64,000 bases of DNA from positions 186,001-250,000 of the forward strand of contig CAVQVO010000017.1 in assembly GCA_963717115.1 (NCBI GenBank). The letters run 5' to 3'. Below are positions 22,771-31,389 of this stretch, in pieces. The notes under the pieces were generated by a model. The model saw only the letters and a list, made by a program, of their open reading frames with translations, was not told the origin of the DNA and ran no database searches. The position numbers were made by a program, and so were the translations under genes. Numbering within the stretch: the stretch's first letter is position 1; each line of letters starts with the position of its first letter. Source of the DNA: JBBQUN01 sp963717115 (GTDB lineage: Bacteria > Actinomycetota > Acidimicrobiia > Acidimicrobiales > SZUA-35).

Positions 22771-24333
22771 ATGTTCTGTCTCGCCGACATCAGCCGACGC
22801 CAAGCCGCCGAGCGACCCGACAAGCCGGCGTTGATCTGTGATGACCGCACCCTCACCTACGCCGAGCTCGACGCCGAGAGCTGCCGGGTCGCGAACGCGC
22901 TGATCGAAGCGGGCGTGGGCTCCCAGGACCGCGTCGGATTCGTCGGCAAGAACATTCCCGAGTACTTCACCCTGTTCTTCGGGGCGGCCAAGGTCAATGC
23001 CGTCACCGTTGCGGTGAACTGGCGCCTCGCTCCGCCGGAGATGGCGTACATCCTCGACAACGCCGAGGCGAAGGTCATCGTGGTCGAGGCCGAGTTCCTC
23101 GACCATCTCGCCAAGATGGAGTTGCCCCGCAACCCTCTGATCATCGTCGTCGGTGGCGACTCGGCCCATCGGTCCTACGCCGACTGGATCGACGGGCAGT
23201 CGACCGACGACCCCGACTATCCGACCGCGCTCGACGACACCGGTGTGCAGCTCTACACCTCGGGAACCACGGGCCTCCCCAAGGGCGCCGAACTCAGCAA
23301 CCGCAACTTCGGTGCCATCGTCGGCCCGATCAGCGAGATGATCGGCATGAGCGCCGACAGCGTGGTCCTGCACGTGCTGCCGTTGTTCCACATCGGCGGC
23401 AGCGGGGTGGCCACGGTCGGTCTCTACAACGGTTCCACCAACGTCGTGCATCGCGACGTCGATCCCGGCCGCATCTTCGCCGACATCCCGGGTCACGGGG
23501 TCACCACGGGCTTCATGGTGCCGGCACTCCTGCAGGTGCTGCCGATGATCCCCGGGGCCTCCGACGTCGACTTCTCGTCGCTCCAGGCCATCTTCTACGG
23601 GGCCTCCCCGATCACCGAGGAGGTCCTCGTCGCCTCCATGGCCTTGCTCAAGTGCCCCCACGCCCAGGCCTACGGGCTGACCGAGACCACCGGCGTCGTC
23701 ACCTGGCTCCCGCCCGAGGATCACGATCCGTCGGGCCCGCGGGCCAAGCTGCTCCGCTCCGCCGGCAAACCCGTCCCCGGTGTCGAGTTGCGCATCGTCG
23801 GCGACGACGGGACCGACGTGGCCGATGGCGAGGTCGGCGAGGTGTGGGTCCGGACCGAGCAGAACATGAAGGGGTACTGGCGCAACGACCGGGCCACCGA
23901 GGAAGTCTTCCCGGATGGACGCGACGACGAGGGCCTCGGCTGGTTCCGAACCGGCGACGCCGGTTTCGTCGAGGACGGCTACCTGTTCATCCACGACCGG
24001 GTGAAGGACATGATCGTGTCGGGAGGCGAGAACGTCTATCCCGCCGAGATCGAGAACGCGATCATGGCCCACCCGGCGATCGCCGACGTCGCCGTGATCG
24101 GCATTCCCAGCGATCGTTGGGGAGAGTCGCCGCTGGCGCTGATCATCCCGAAACCGGGCGAGGACCCCACCGAGGCCGACATCATCGCCCACTGCGCCGA
24201 GCGGCTCGCCCGCTTCAAGCTGCCGGCCCGGGTCGAACGCATCGATGCCATCCCGCGCAATCCGTCGGGGAAGATCCTGAAGGTCGAACTGCGCAAGCCC
24301 TACTGGGAGGGTCGAGACCGCGCCGTGAACTGA
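22771..24333 (+). CDS. Fatty-acid/acyl-CoA synthetase (AMP-binding, FadD-like)
   Basis: A 520-residue ANL-superfamily enzyme. The P-loop is YTSGTTGLPKGAELSN, the A5 motif is AYGLTETTGVV, A7 is RTGDAGFVEDGYLFIHDR, A8 is KDMIVSGGENVYPAEIE, and the catalytic Lys of A10 is in NPSGKILKVELR. It should activate a carboxylate to its AMP ester and then form the CoA thioester. Chain-length preference cannot be read. An AAGGAG site precedes the ATG, and a TAGCTT at 22738-22743 could be its -10. The 245-bp gap to the macrodomain gene shows no other gene. Confidence 0.92.
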   Translation: MFCLADISRRQAAERPDKPALICDDRTLTYAELDAESCRVANALIEAGVGSQDRVGFVGKNIPEYFTLFFGAAKVNAVTVAVNWRLAPPEMAYILDNAEAKVIVVEAEFLDHLAKMELPRNPLIIVVGGDSAHRSYADWIDGQSTDDPDYPTALDDTGVQLYTSGTTGLPKGAELSNRNFGAIVGPISEMIGMSADSVVLHVLPLFHIGGSGVATVGLYNGSTNVVHRDVDPGRIFADIPGHGVTTGFMVPALLQVLPMIPGASDVDFSSLQAIFYGASPITEEVLVASMALLKCPHAQAYGLTETTGVVTWLPPEDHDPSGPRAKLLRSAGKPVPGVELRIVGDDGTDVADGEVGEVWVRTEQNMKGYWRNDRATEEVFPDGRDDEGLGWFRTGDAGFVEDGYLFIHDRVKDMIVSGGENVYPAEIENAIMAHPAIADVAVIGIPSDRWGESPLALIIPKPGEDPTEADIIAHCAERLARFKLPARVERIDAIPRNPSGKILKVELRKPYWEGRDRAVN

Positions 24334-24346
24334 TCCAGGGCCGCGG

Positions 24347-25114
24347 TCAGCCGGCGTTGTAGAGCATCAGGGAGGCGACGAAGCCGACGACCGACGCGAG
24401 CACGCACAGGCCGAAGCCGATCTTGATCCGGTGCTCGGTGCGCCACTGATCCTGAGCGGCCGACTTGAACGGCTCGTCGAGTCTTCCGACGCGAACCTCA
24501 CGCAGGAGGATCGGTGTCGACAGCCCGACGGCGAGCGCCAGGAGGCCGACCAGCAGGGTCGCAACGGCCGTGATGATCAGCGCCGGTGTGCGGGTGAGCG
24601 CCCAGTAGTTCACGGCGCGTCCGAGCCGCCACTGTTGGGTGGCGGTGACCCCGCCCTTGTCCTCGGCGGCGAGGAGACACTCGGTCGCCTCGTCGAACCA
24701 GCCCAGCCCGGCGAAGGCCGTCGCCAGATCGACCCAGCCGGCCGCAGCCTCGGGCTCGGCGTCGATCGATTGACGGGCGAAGCCGTCGGCGATCGGGTAG
24801 CGATGCTCGGCCAGGGCGGCCACCGCCAGTGCGTGGTAGGACGATGCGCGCGGTTCGGGGCGTCCCTCGATCCGGGCTGCGGCGGCCTTCATGACCGAAC
24901 GGCGGTGCCCGTGAGCGGCGGCGATCAGGGTGAGTTCGTCGAGTAGGGGATCGTCGGGTCGGAGTCGGGCAGCCGAGTCCAGAACGCCGAGCGCCGGCTT
25001 CCAGCGACGCTGTTCGATCAGCTGCACGGCCTCGGCGATCAGGGTCAGCCCGGCGTCGGGATCCGTGGCGATCCGACGGGTCGTCGCGACACTTTTCGGG
25101 GTCAGCACCTTCAC
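24347..25114 (-). CDS. TPR-like helical protein with two C-terminal membrane helices
   Basis: A 255-residue protein. The N-terminal ~160 residues are helical-repeat sequence (LIEQRRWKPALGVLDSAARL; ALAEHRYPIADGFARQSIDA; AFAGLGWFDEATECLLAAED), a tetratricopeptide-like pattern. Two transmembrane helices follow (LIITAVATLLVGLLALAVGL and LCVLASVVGFVASLMLYNAG). It is probably a membrane-anchored scaffold on the cytoplasmic side. GTG at 25114 with a GGAAGA site is preferred over upstream in-frame starts. It ends 13 bp from the convergent acyl-CoA synthetase gene and is divergent from the helicase gene. Partners unknown. Confidence 0.7.
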   Translation of the reverse strand: MKVLTPKSVATTRRIATDPDAGLTLIAEAVQLIEQRRWKPALGVLDSAARLRPDDPLLDELTLIAAAHGHRRSVMKAAAARIEGRPEPRASSYHALAVAALAEHRYPIADGFARQSIDAEPEAAAGWVDLATAFAGLGWFDEATECLLAAEDKGGVTATQQWRLGRAVNYWALTRTPALIITAVATLLVGLLALAVGLSTPILLREVRVGRLDEPFKSAAQDQWRTEHRIKIGFGLCVLASVVGFVASLMLYNAG

Positions 25115-25253
25115 AGGTCTTCCATCGGCCCGTTCGGCGGGCCCATGAGCAGTTGGGCCGTTCGACCCAGCCCGCACCCGGGCCGCCGGTGAGGCATGCA
25201 CGGTGCAGCGCCGTGCGCCGACCGGTCGGCACGGCGGTGTCGGTGGGGACCCC

Positions 25254-25259
25254 TACAGT
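25254..25259 (+). promoter_or_regulatory. -10 element (TACAGT) for leaderless helicase transcript
   Basis: TACAGT ends 6 nt before the GTG start at 25266. Confidence 0.45.
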
Positions 25260-25265
25260 GGACGG

Positions 25266-27527
25266 GTGCCCAAAGAGAACATCCTCGACGGACTCAACCC
25301 GGCCCAGCTCGACGCCGTCACCCACACCGGTGGGCCGCTCCTGGTCATGGCGGGCGCGGGTTCGGGCAAGACCCGCGTCCTCACCCGTCGGATCGCCCAT
25401 TCGATCGATCAGGGTCAGTCGCCGTTCGAGATCCTGGCCATCACCTTCACCAACAAGGCGGCCAACGAGATGAGGCAGCGCGTCCAGGCGCTGATCGGTC
25501 CCGTGGCGAACAAGATGTGGGTGTCGACCTTCCACTCGGCCTGTGTGCGCATCCTGCGTCGCGAAGCCTCGGTGCTCGGCTATCCCTCGAGCTTCACGAT
25601 CTACGACCAGGCCGACGCCCGGCGACTCACCGGCTACGTGATCCGCGATCTCGGTCTCGACCAGAAGCGGTTCCAGCCACGGGCGATGCACGGCGCCGTC
25701 AGCTCGGCCAAGAACGAAGGTCTCGGCCCCGAGCGGTACGCCGATCAGGCCGCCGCCGGCTTCGAGCGCAAGGTCGCCGACATCTACCTCGAGTACCAGC
25801 GGCGCCTGGCGGCGGCCGGCGCGATGGACTTCGACGACCTGTTGCTGAACGCCGCGCTGCTGTTCCGCAAGCACCCCGAGGTGCTCGATCACTACCGGCG
25901 CCGGTTCACGATGCTGCTGGTCGACGAGTACCAGGACACGAACAGTGTGCAGAACGAGCTCGTGCTCGGGCTGGCCGCCGAGCACCGGGCCGTCACGGTG
26001 GTCGGCGACAACGATCAGGGGGTCTACGGATTCCGGGGCGCCGACGTCCGCAACATCCTGCAGTTCGAGGACGCGTTCCCCGACACCACCGTCGTGCTGC
26101 TCGAGCAGAACTATCGGTCGACCCAGACGATCCTCGACGCCGCCAACTCGGTCATCACCAACAACTTCAGCCGCAAACCGAAGAACCTGTGGACCGAAGC
26201 GGGCGCCGGCGAGCCGATCCTGCGATTCCAGGCCGACGACGAGGTCGACGAGGCCCAGTTCGTCGCGAACGAACTGGCCCGGCTCCACGATCGGGGCGAC
26301 TACCGCTGGGGCGACATGGCGGTCTTCTACCGCACCAACGCCCAGTCGCGGGTGCTCGAGGAGTACTTCCTCCGAGTCGGCATTCCCTACAAGGTCGTCG
26401 GGGGCACGCGCTTCTACGACCGCAAGGAGATCAAGGACGCGCTCGCCTATTTGAAGGCCGTGGCGAACCCCGCCGACGAGGTGTCGGTGAAACGGGTGCT
26501 CAACACGCCGAAGCGGGGCGTCGGCGACACCTCGGTGGCCAAGGTCGACGCCTTCGCCCAGATGCACGGCTACACCTTCACGCAGGGCCTCGAGCGGGCC
26601 GACGACGCCGGCGTGTCGGGGACCGCCGTGCGGGGGATCGCCCAGTATCTGCAGCTGATGTCCGGCTTCGAGCTCGAAATCGAGAAGGGCCCGGCCGTCG
26701 TCCTCGAGTCCATCCTGCGAGACACCGGCTACCTGGCCGAGCTCGACGACGAGCGGTCGGTCGAGAGCGACGGACGGGTCGAGAACCTCCAGGAGCTCAT
26801 CGGGGTCGCCCGTCAGTTCGAGACCGTCGACGAGTTCCTCGAACAGGTCAGCCTCGTTGCCGACACCGACGAACTCGACGAGGAGGATGCCGCCGTCATC
26901 CTGATGACGCTCCACGGGGCCAAGGGACTCGAGTTCCCGGTGGTGGTCATGCTCGGCATGGAGGACGGCATCTTCCCCCACCTGCGGGCGCTGACCGACC
27001 CCGATGAACTCGAGGAGGAGCGGCGGCTCTGCTACGTCGGGATCACCAGAGCCGAGCAACGGCTCTACCTCACCCACGCCTGGAGCCGGATGCTGTTCGG
27101 CCAGAGCCAGTACAACCCTCCGAGCCGCTTCATCGACGAGATCCCCGAGCAGCTGATCGCCGAGGCCGAGGGCTCGCGGGGGCGGCGCAAGCAGTCGGGC
27201 AGCGTGTTCGGCGGGAGCGGCACGACGGGTCGATCGGGTCGTCAGGGGTCGATGTTCGGCGGACGGGACGAGATCGTCGACACGGCGCTGCGGCCTCGTT
27301 CCTCGGGTCCGTCCAATGCCCTGGTCGGGGCGAGCACCGGGCCATCGGGTTCGGGAGCCGAGTCGCTCGACCTGCGCACCGGCGACGACGTCATGCACCG
27401 CAAGTGGGGTGAGGGCGTGATCCTGTCGATCCGTGGTGGCGGCGACAAGGCCGAGGCGGTGGTCCGGTTCCCGAGCGTCGGCGAGAAGACGCTCCTGCTC
27501 GCCTGGGCCCCCCTCCAGAAACTCTGA
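25266..27527 (+). CDS. pcrA: PcrA/UvrD-family superfamily 1 DNA helicase
   Basis: A 753-residue SF1A 3'-5' helicase. Motif I is AGAGSGKTRVLTRRI, Ia FTNKAANEM, II DEYQDTN, III VVGDNDQGVYGFRGA, IV NYRSTQTILD, V LHGAKGLEFP and VI YVGITRAEQRLYLTHA. The C-terminus ends in a small DDVMHRKWGEGVILSIRGGG domain typical of PcrA, which contacts RNA polymerase and the nick sensor MutL/UvrB in other bacteria. It acts in repair and removal of RecA or stalled polymerase. GTG at 25266 begins the conserved NLNP-type N-terminus (ILDGLNPAQLDAV) and is probably leaderless. Confidence 0.95.
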   Translation: MPKENILDGLNPAQLDAVTHTGGPLLVMAGAGSGKTRVLTRRIAHSIDQGQSPFEILAITFTNKAANEMRQRVQALIGPVANKMWVSTFHSACVRILRREASVLGYPSSFTIYDQADARRLTGYVIRDLGLDQKRFQPRAMHGAVSSAKNEGLGPERYADQAAAGFERKVADIYLEYQRRLAAAGAMDFDDLLLNAALLFRKHPEVLDHYRRRFTMLLVDEYQDTNSVQNELVLGLAAEHRAVTVVGDNDQGVYGFRGADVRNILQFEDAFPDTTVVLLEQNYRSTQTILDAANSVITNNFSRKPKNLWTEAGAGEPILRFQADDEVDEAQFVANELARLHDRGDYRWGDMAVFYRTNAQSRVLEEYFLRVGIPYKVVGGTRFYDRKEIKDALAYLKAVANPADEVSVKRVLNTPKRGVGDTSVAKVDAFAQMHGYTFTQGLERADDAGVSGTAVRGIAQYLQLMSGFELEIEKGPAVVLESILRDTGYLAELDDERSVESDGRVENLQELIGVARQFETVDEFLEQVSLVADTDELDEEDAAVILMTLHGAKGLEFPVVVMLGMEDGIFPHLRALTDPDELEEERRLCYVGITRAEQRLYLTHAWSRMLFGQSQYNPPSRFIDEIPEQLIAEAEGSRGRRKQSGSVFGGSGTTGRSGRQGSMFGGRDEIVDTALRPRSSGPSNALVGASTGPSGSGAESLDLRTGDDVMHRKWGEGVILSIRGGGDKAEAVVRFPSVGEKTLLLAWAPLQKL

Positions 27528-27581
27528 CCAACCCCGTCCCGCGTGCTCCCCCCCGCCCCTCCCCGATCCCCCGCTCCCCTC

Positions 27582-27629
27582 GATTTCGAGAGTGTGAGCG
27601 CCAGATTCGTCGCTCAGGCTCTCGAAATC
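27582..27629. repeat. 48-bp dispersed inverted repeat, copy 1
   Basis: Outer arms GATTTCGAGAG / CTCTCGAAATC and inner arms TGAGCG / CGCTCA form a long stem with an interrupted middle. It starts 55 bp after the helicase stop and covers the last codons of the DUF559 gene. Two further copies are at 28663 and 35155. Confidence 0.9.
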
Positions 27630-28558
27630 GCCGGTGTCGACCGGGAATCGAGGGCTCGGACCAGGTCGCTGATGACCTCGTCGGGGCGCGTCGTGAGTTC
27701 GTCCCATCCGTACCGCAGCACGATCCATCCATGCGACCGCGCCGTGCGGTCCCGTTGGCGGTCTCGGGCCTGGTCCTGCATCAGGGAATGCCAGCGCCGA
27801 CTGTCGAGTTCGACGACGAGTTCGGCGTGGGGAAAGGCGACGTCGACGATGCCGCGGCGGCCGTCGTACCACGGTGGCTGGAACTGCCACACGGCTCCCT
27901 CGATCGCGTGGTCGACGAGCAGATCGAGGAATCGTCGCTCGAGCTCACTCGCCTTGATCGTCACGTCGTCGCCGAGCATGTCGATGGCCGTCCGGCGGAC
28001 CGCCGACCCGGGCCGCCCCTGTCGCTGCAGCGAACGGGCACAGGCTTGGATCTGGGCCCGCTCGCAGAGCCCCTCCTTGATGGACCACTGCATCTGGTAG
28101 CGGAGGCGATGGACCCCCATCACCTGGGCCAGATCGCAGAGGGTGCGAGCGACCGACGTCAGACGCAGTCCATCGACGAGCGTCTGATCGACGGCGGGGA
28201 GGTGGACCGTCTGGCGCACCGTTGCGCCCATCTCGACGCGGTGGCGTCCGTGCCGGACCAACACCTCGGGGCGCATGGGTGGCCGACCGACCGGGAGGCC
28301 GTGCCGGTTGGCCGCCGATCGATGCGAGAGCACGGCGCCGTCGTGGGCGAGGAGACAGGCGCTTTCGAGTTGGCGGAGCGGATCCGGGGCGTTGCCGGGT
28401 CCGACGACGCCGTGACCGAACGAGCGCAGGAGGCCGGCGGCGATCCGGCGGTCGAGGGATCGCGACGACACCCCGAGTTCGACGAGGTCGGATCGCCGGG
28501 CCACCCATCCGGACCGTGCGAAGTGAGCGGTGATGGTTCGGTCGATGTCGTAGGCCAC
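27614..28558 (-). CDS. AbiEi-like winged-helix + DUF559 (Vsr-type endonuclease fold) protein
   Basis: A 314-residue protein. The N-terminal part (ITAHFARSGWVARRSDLVEL, followed by LDRRIAAGLLRSFGHGVVGP) resembles the winged helix of type IV antitoxin AbiEi-like proteins. The C-terminal ~110 residues carry the DUF559 pattern: PPWYDGRRGIVDVAFPHAEL, VVELDSRRWHSLMQDQARD and GWIVLRYGWDEL, with the Asp and Glu-Leu-Asp of a Vsr-like PD-(D/E)xK nuclease fold. Genes of this architecture are abundant in actinobacteria but have no confirmed activity. GTG at 28558 with an AAAGGGG site is preferred to ATG 28585. The gene is bracketed by two copies of the 48-bp inverted repeat; copy 1 supplies its last codons. 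Confidence 0.75.
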   Translation of the reverse strand: MAYDIDRTITAHFARSGWVARRSDLVELGVSSRSLDRRIAAGLLRSFGHGVVGPGNAPDPLRQLESACLLAHDGAVLSHRSAANRHGLPVGRPPMRPEVLVRHGRHRVEMGATVRQTVHLPAVDQTLVDGLRLTSVARTLCDLAQVMGVHRLRYQMQWSIKEGLCERAQIQACARSLQRQGRPGSAVRRTAIDMLGDDVTIKASELERRFLDLLVDHAIEGAVWQFQPPWYDGRRGIVDVAFPHAELVVELDSRRWHSLMQDQARDRQRDRTARSHGWIVLRYGWDELTTRPDEVISDLVRALDSRSTPAISRA

Positions 28559-28662
28559 CGTGGCCCCTTTCCGAGGGGGTTCCAACGGCGACCCGGGTCG
28601 CGACTGCGGCCGACGCTAGCGGTGGACGGTGCTCCTCCCCACTGCGCCGACGCCCTCCCCGG

Positions 28663-28710
28663 GATTTCGAGAGTCTGAGCGCCGGTTCCGACGCTCAAGC
28701 TCTCGAAATC
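28663..28710. repeat. 48-bp dispersed inverted repeat, copy 2
   Basis: Same length and arms as copy 1 (GATTTCGAGAG ... CTCTCGAAATC). It lies 32 bp beyond the stop of the metallophosphoesterase gene (minus strand) and upstream of the DUF559 gene. Confidence 0.9.
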
Positions 28711-28742
28711 GGGGCGGGGGCTCGCCGGCGAGGGTGGGTCGG

Positions 28743-29591
28743 TCAGGCCCAGTCGGGGTGGAACGGTCGTTCCGTGGTGTCGATGTAGCGGGTGTGCGCG
28801 ATCCAGCTGTTCTCGGTGCGGCGATAGATCAGGTAGCCGACCGGATCGTTGACCAACAGGAGATCGGACGTGTCGCTCGGATCGAAGTTGATGGCGACGT
28901 GCTGCACGGTGGAGAGACCGACCTGGGCGATGGTGCCACCGACGACGGCGTTCATCGGTCGGTGGAGGTGGCCACACAGGATCCGGTCGATGCCTCGCCC
29001 GTCGATGATCTCCACGAAGCGTTCGAGTCCGACGAATCCCGAACGGTCCATCCAGCCGATCCCCGACCGGAACGGCGGGTGATGCATGGCGAGCAGGGTG
29101 GGGCCGGGCGTGCCGGCGGCGTCGGCCAGCGCCCGGTCGAGCCACTCGGCCCGTTCGTCGTCGATCTCGGCGCCCGGTTCGCCGGGGATCGTGGTGTCGA
29201 GCCCGATGACGGTCACGTCGTCGTGTTGGATCGTCCAACTGGCATGCTCGGCGTCGGCCCAGGGCAGATCGGGGAAGACCGATCGCAGGCGGCCGCGATC
29301 GTCGTGATTCCCCGGAATCGCCAGGATGGGGGCGGCCAACGGTTCGAGCAGTTCGGCCAGCATCTCGTACTCGCCGGGGAATCCGTCGGCCGCCAGGTCA
29401 CCCGTGACCAGGACCGCCTCGACCTCGGGTGACTCGGCGTTGATCGCGGCCACGGCGAGGCGAAGGCGACGATTGGGATCGCACCGGTGGTCCCGGTCGA
29501 AGCCCGCCCGCTCGGCCTGGTCGGCGGCGACGACATGGGTGTCGGTCAGCTGGACCAGGTGCAACGGCTGGGAGATCGGTTCCGTGGTCAT
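28743..29591 (-). CDS. Calcineurin-like metallophosphoesterase (CpdA/GpdQ-like)
   Basis: A 282-residue binuclear metallophosphatase: QLTDTHVV, LVTGDLAADG, IPGNHDDRG, LAMHHPPF and CGHLHRPM supply the full set of Asp/His/Asn ligands. The class III phosphodiesterase layout (DxH...GDx...GNHD...H...GHxH) is shared with CpdA cAMP phosphodiesterases, Rv0805 and GpdQ glycerophosphodiesterases. A cyclic-nucleotide substrate is possible given the cyclase elsewhere in the window, but is not shown. The ATG at 29591 overlaps the upstream membrane-protein stop by 4 nt. Confidence 0.88.
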   Translation of the reverse strand: MTTEPISQPLHLVQLTDTHVVAADQAERAGFDRDHRCDPNRRLRLAVAAINAESPEVEAVLVTGDLAADGFPGEYEMLAELLEPLAAPILAIPGNHDDRGRLRSVFPDLPWADAEHASWTIQHDDVTVIGLDTTIPGEPGAEIDDERAEWLDRALADAAGTPGPTLLAMHHPPFRSGIGWMDRSGFVGLERFVEIIDGRGIDRILCGHLHRPMNAVVGGTIAQVGLSTVQHVAINFDPSDTSDLLLVNDPVGYLIYRRTENSWIAHTRYIDTTERPFHPDWA

Positions 29592-30115
29592 CCGTCTCCC
29601 TCGCCAACGGCGGCCGGTGACGACTCGACCGTCCCCTCGACCACGCTCCGGATGTCGACGGTGAGGAAGCCGTCGGCGTCGATGGCGACCGGATAGGGCG
29701 GCAGGCCCTCGCCGTCGGCCGGATAGACGGTGCCGTCGCAGTTGTCGACGAAGGTCTCCGAATCGGACTGCCACTCGACGTAACAGTCGCGGGTGGCATC
29801 GAGCGGTCGAACCCCGAACGCGTACCAGCCGGTGAGGTCGTCGTCGCCGATGTGCTGCAGGTAGACGTCTCGGTCCCCGCCCGACACGTCGCTCAGCAGC
29901 AGCGGGATCCCGAGGTTTTCGATGTCGTCGGCCAACCGGTCGACGAACCCGGCGGCGAAGACCTCGTCGCCGATGCTCACCTGCACGTTGGCGCTGCTCC
30001 CGCTGCCGCCCACCTGGGTGAAGAGCCACACCATGGCAACGACCCCGAGGATCGTGGCCGCCCCCAGCATGAGCAACTGCTTTCCGCCCCGCTCACCCCG
30101 CTGTGCTACCGGCAT
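29588..30115 (-). CDS. Membrane-anchored extracytoplasmic protein of unknown function
   Basis: A 175-residue protein with a basic N-terminus (QRGERGGK), one transmembrane helix (LLMLGAATILGVVAMVWLFT) and an external domain of about 140 residues. The external part has two cysteines in ATRDCYVEWQ and VDNCDGTVYPADG, which could form a disulfide; a CDGTxYP pattern recalls Rieske-like ligand loops but the His residues are missing. It is the first gene of a pair with the metallophosphoesterase (4-nt overlap) and is divergent from sucC. I recognise no family with certainty. Confidence 0.65.
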   Translation of the reverse strand: MPVAQRGERGGKQLLMLGAATILGVVAMVWLFTQVGGSGSSANVQVSIGDEVFAAGFVDRLADDIENLGIPLLLSDVSGGDRDVYLQHIGDDDLTGWYAFGVRPLDATRDCYVEWQSDSETFVDNCDGTVYPADGEGLPPYPVAIDADGFLTVDIRSVVEGTVESSPAAVGEGDG

Positions 30116-30235
30116 GTCGACGACGGCGAGCGGCGCCGCGATCCGGCGCCGGCGGAGGGGAACTTGGGTACGGACAGGTTCACCGCCCTAGTATCGCCTC
30201 AATTCACCCCCAACCACGAGGCGGAGGCCCCACAC

Positions 30236-31378
30236 GTGGATCTTCTCGAGTACCAAGGCAAGCAGTTCTTCGCGACCTACGGCATCCCGGTGTCCGACGG
30301 CGCCGCGACCGACGACGTCGACGAGGCCGTTGCCATCGCCGACCGGGTCGGCTATCCGGTCGTCGTGAAGGCCCAGGTCCATGTCGGCGGGCGGGGCAAG
30401 GCCGGGGGTGTGAAGCTCGCCGACAACGCCGACGAATGTCGTGAGCACGCATCGAACATCCTCGGGCTCGACATCAAGGGGCACATCGTCAAGATCATCT
30501 GGATCGAGCACGCGTCCGACATCGCCGAGGAGTACTACGCCTCGTTCACGCTCGACCGTTCGGCCAAGAAGTACCTGGGCATGCTGTCGGCCGAAGGCGG
30601 TGTCGAGATCGAGACCGTGGCCGAGACCAATCCCGACGCGATCGCCAAGATCCACGTCGACCCGGCCGAGGGGCTGAGCGAGCAGGCCTGCCGGGACTGG
30701 GTCGCAGCCGCCAAGCTCGACCCGTCGGCCACCGAGGGCGCCGTCGACATCCTCATGAAGCTCTACACCGCGTATGTCGAGGGCGACGCCGACCTCGTCG
30801 AGATCAATCCGTTGATCCTCACCCCCACCGGGGAGGTCCACGCACTCGACGCCAAGGTGAGCCTCGACGCCAACGCGATCTACGAGCATCCCGAGTACGA
30901 GCAGTACGACGCCACCCAGCCCCGAGACGAGCGGGAAGAGGCCGCCCATGCGAAAGGTCTTCAGTACGTCGGGCTCGAGGGCCAGGTCGGGGTGATCGCC
31001 AACGGAGCCGGTCTGGCGATGAGCACGGTCGACGTCATCAACCAGGTCGGTGGTCACCCGGCCAACTTCCTCGACATCGGCGGTGGTGCCAACGCCGACG
31101 TCATGGCCGGGGCGCTCGAGGTCATCAACAACGACCCCGACGTCAAGTCCATCTTCATCAACATCTTCGGCGGGATCACCCGGGGCGAAGAGGTGGCCAA
31201 CGGCATCATCGAGGCACTCGGACGAGTGTCGATCGATGCGCCGATCGTGGTCCGCCTCGACGGCACGAACGCCGACGAGGGTCGGGCGATCCTCGAACCG
31301 GCGCTCACCGACAAGTTGATGATGGAACCCACCATGCTCGATGCCGCCCGCAAGGCCGTCGAGCTGGCGAAAGGCTGA
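30236..31378 (+). CDS. sucC: Succinyl-CoA synthetase beta subunit (ADP-forming)
   Basis: A 380-residue ATP-grasp subunit. It opens with DLLEYQGKQFFATYGIPVS, has KAQVHVGGRGKAGGVKLA at the nucleotide site, VEINPLILTP, and NIFGGITRGEEVANGI near the C-terminus. With SucD it interconverts succinyl-CoA and succinate with formation of ATP or GTP in the TCA cycle. The GTG at 30236 begins the conserved N-terminus; a longer in-frame reading upstream is non-homologous. A TAGTAT at 30189-30194 is a possible -10. sucD follows after 11 bp. Confidence 0.97.
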   Translation: MDLLEYQGKQFFATYGIPVSDGAATDDVDEAVAIADRVGYPVVVKAQVHVGGRGKAGGVKLADNADECREHASNILGLDIKGHIVKIIWIEHASDIAEEYYASFTLDRSAKKYLGMLSAEGGVEIETVAETNPDAIAKIHVDPAEGLSEQACRDWVAAAKLDPSATEGAVDILMKLYTAYVEGDADLVEINPLILTPTGEVHALDAKVSLDANAIYEHPEYEQYDATQPRDEREEAAHAKGLQYVGLEGQVGVIANGAGLAMSTVDVINQVGGHPANFLDIGGGANADVMAGALEVINNDPDVKSIFINIFGGITRGEEVANGIIEALGRVSIDAPIVVRLDGTNADEGRAILEPALTDKLMMEPTMLDAARKAVELAKG

Positions 31379-31389
31379 GGGCACACGAC

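Noticed and set aside
24498..27890. A 1130-codon open frame on the minus strand over the helicase gene
   Set aside because: Antisense shadow of pcrA in GC-rich DNA; its translation is low-complexity with no domain, while the plus-strand frame has all helicase motifs.
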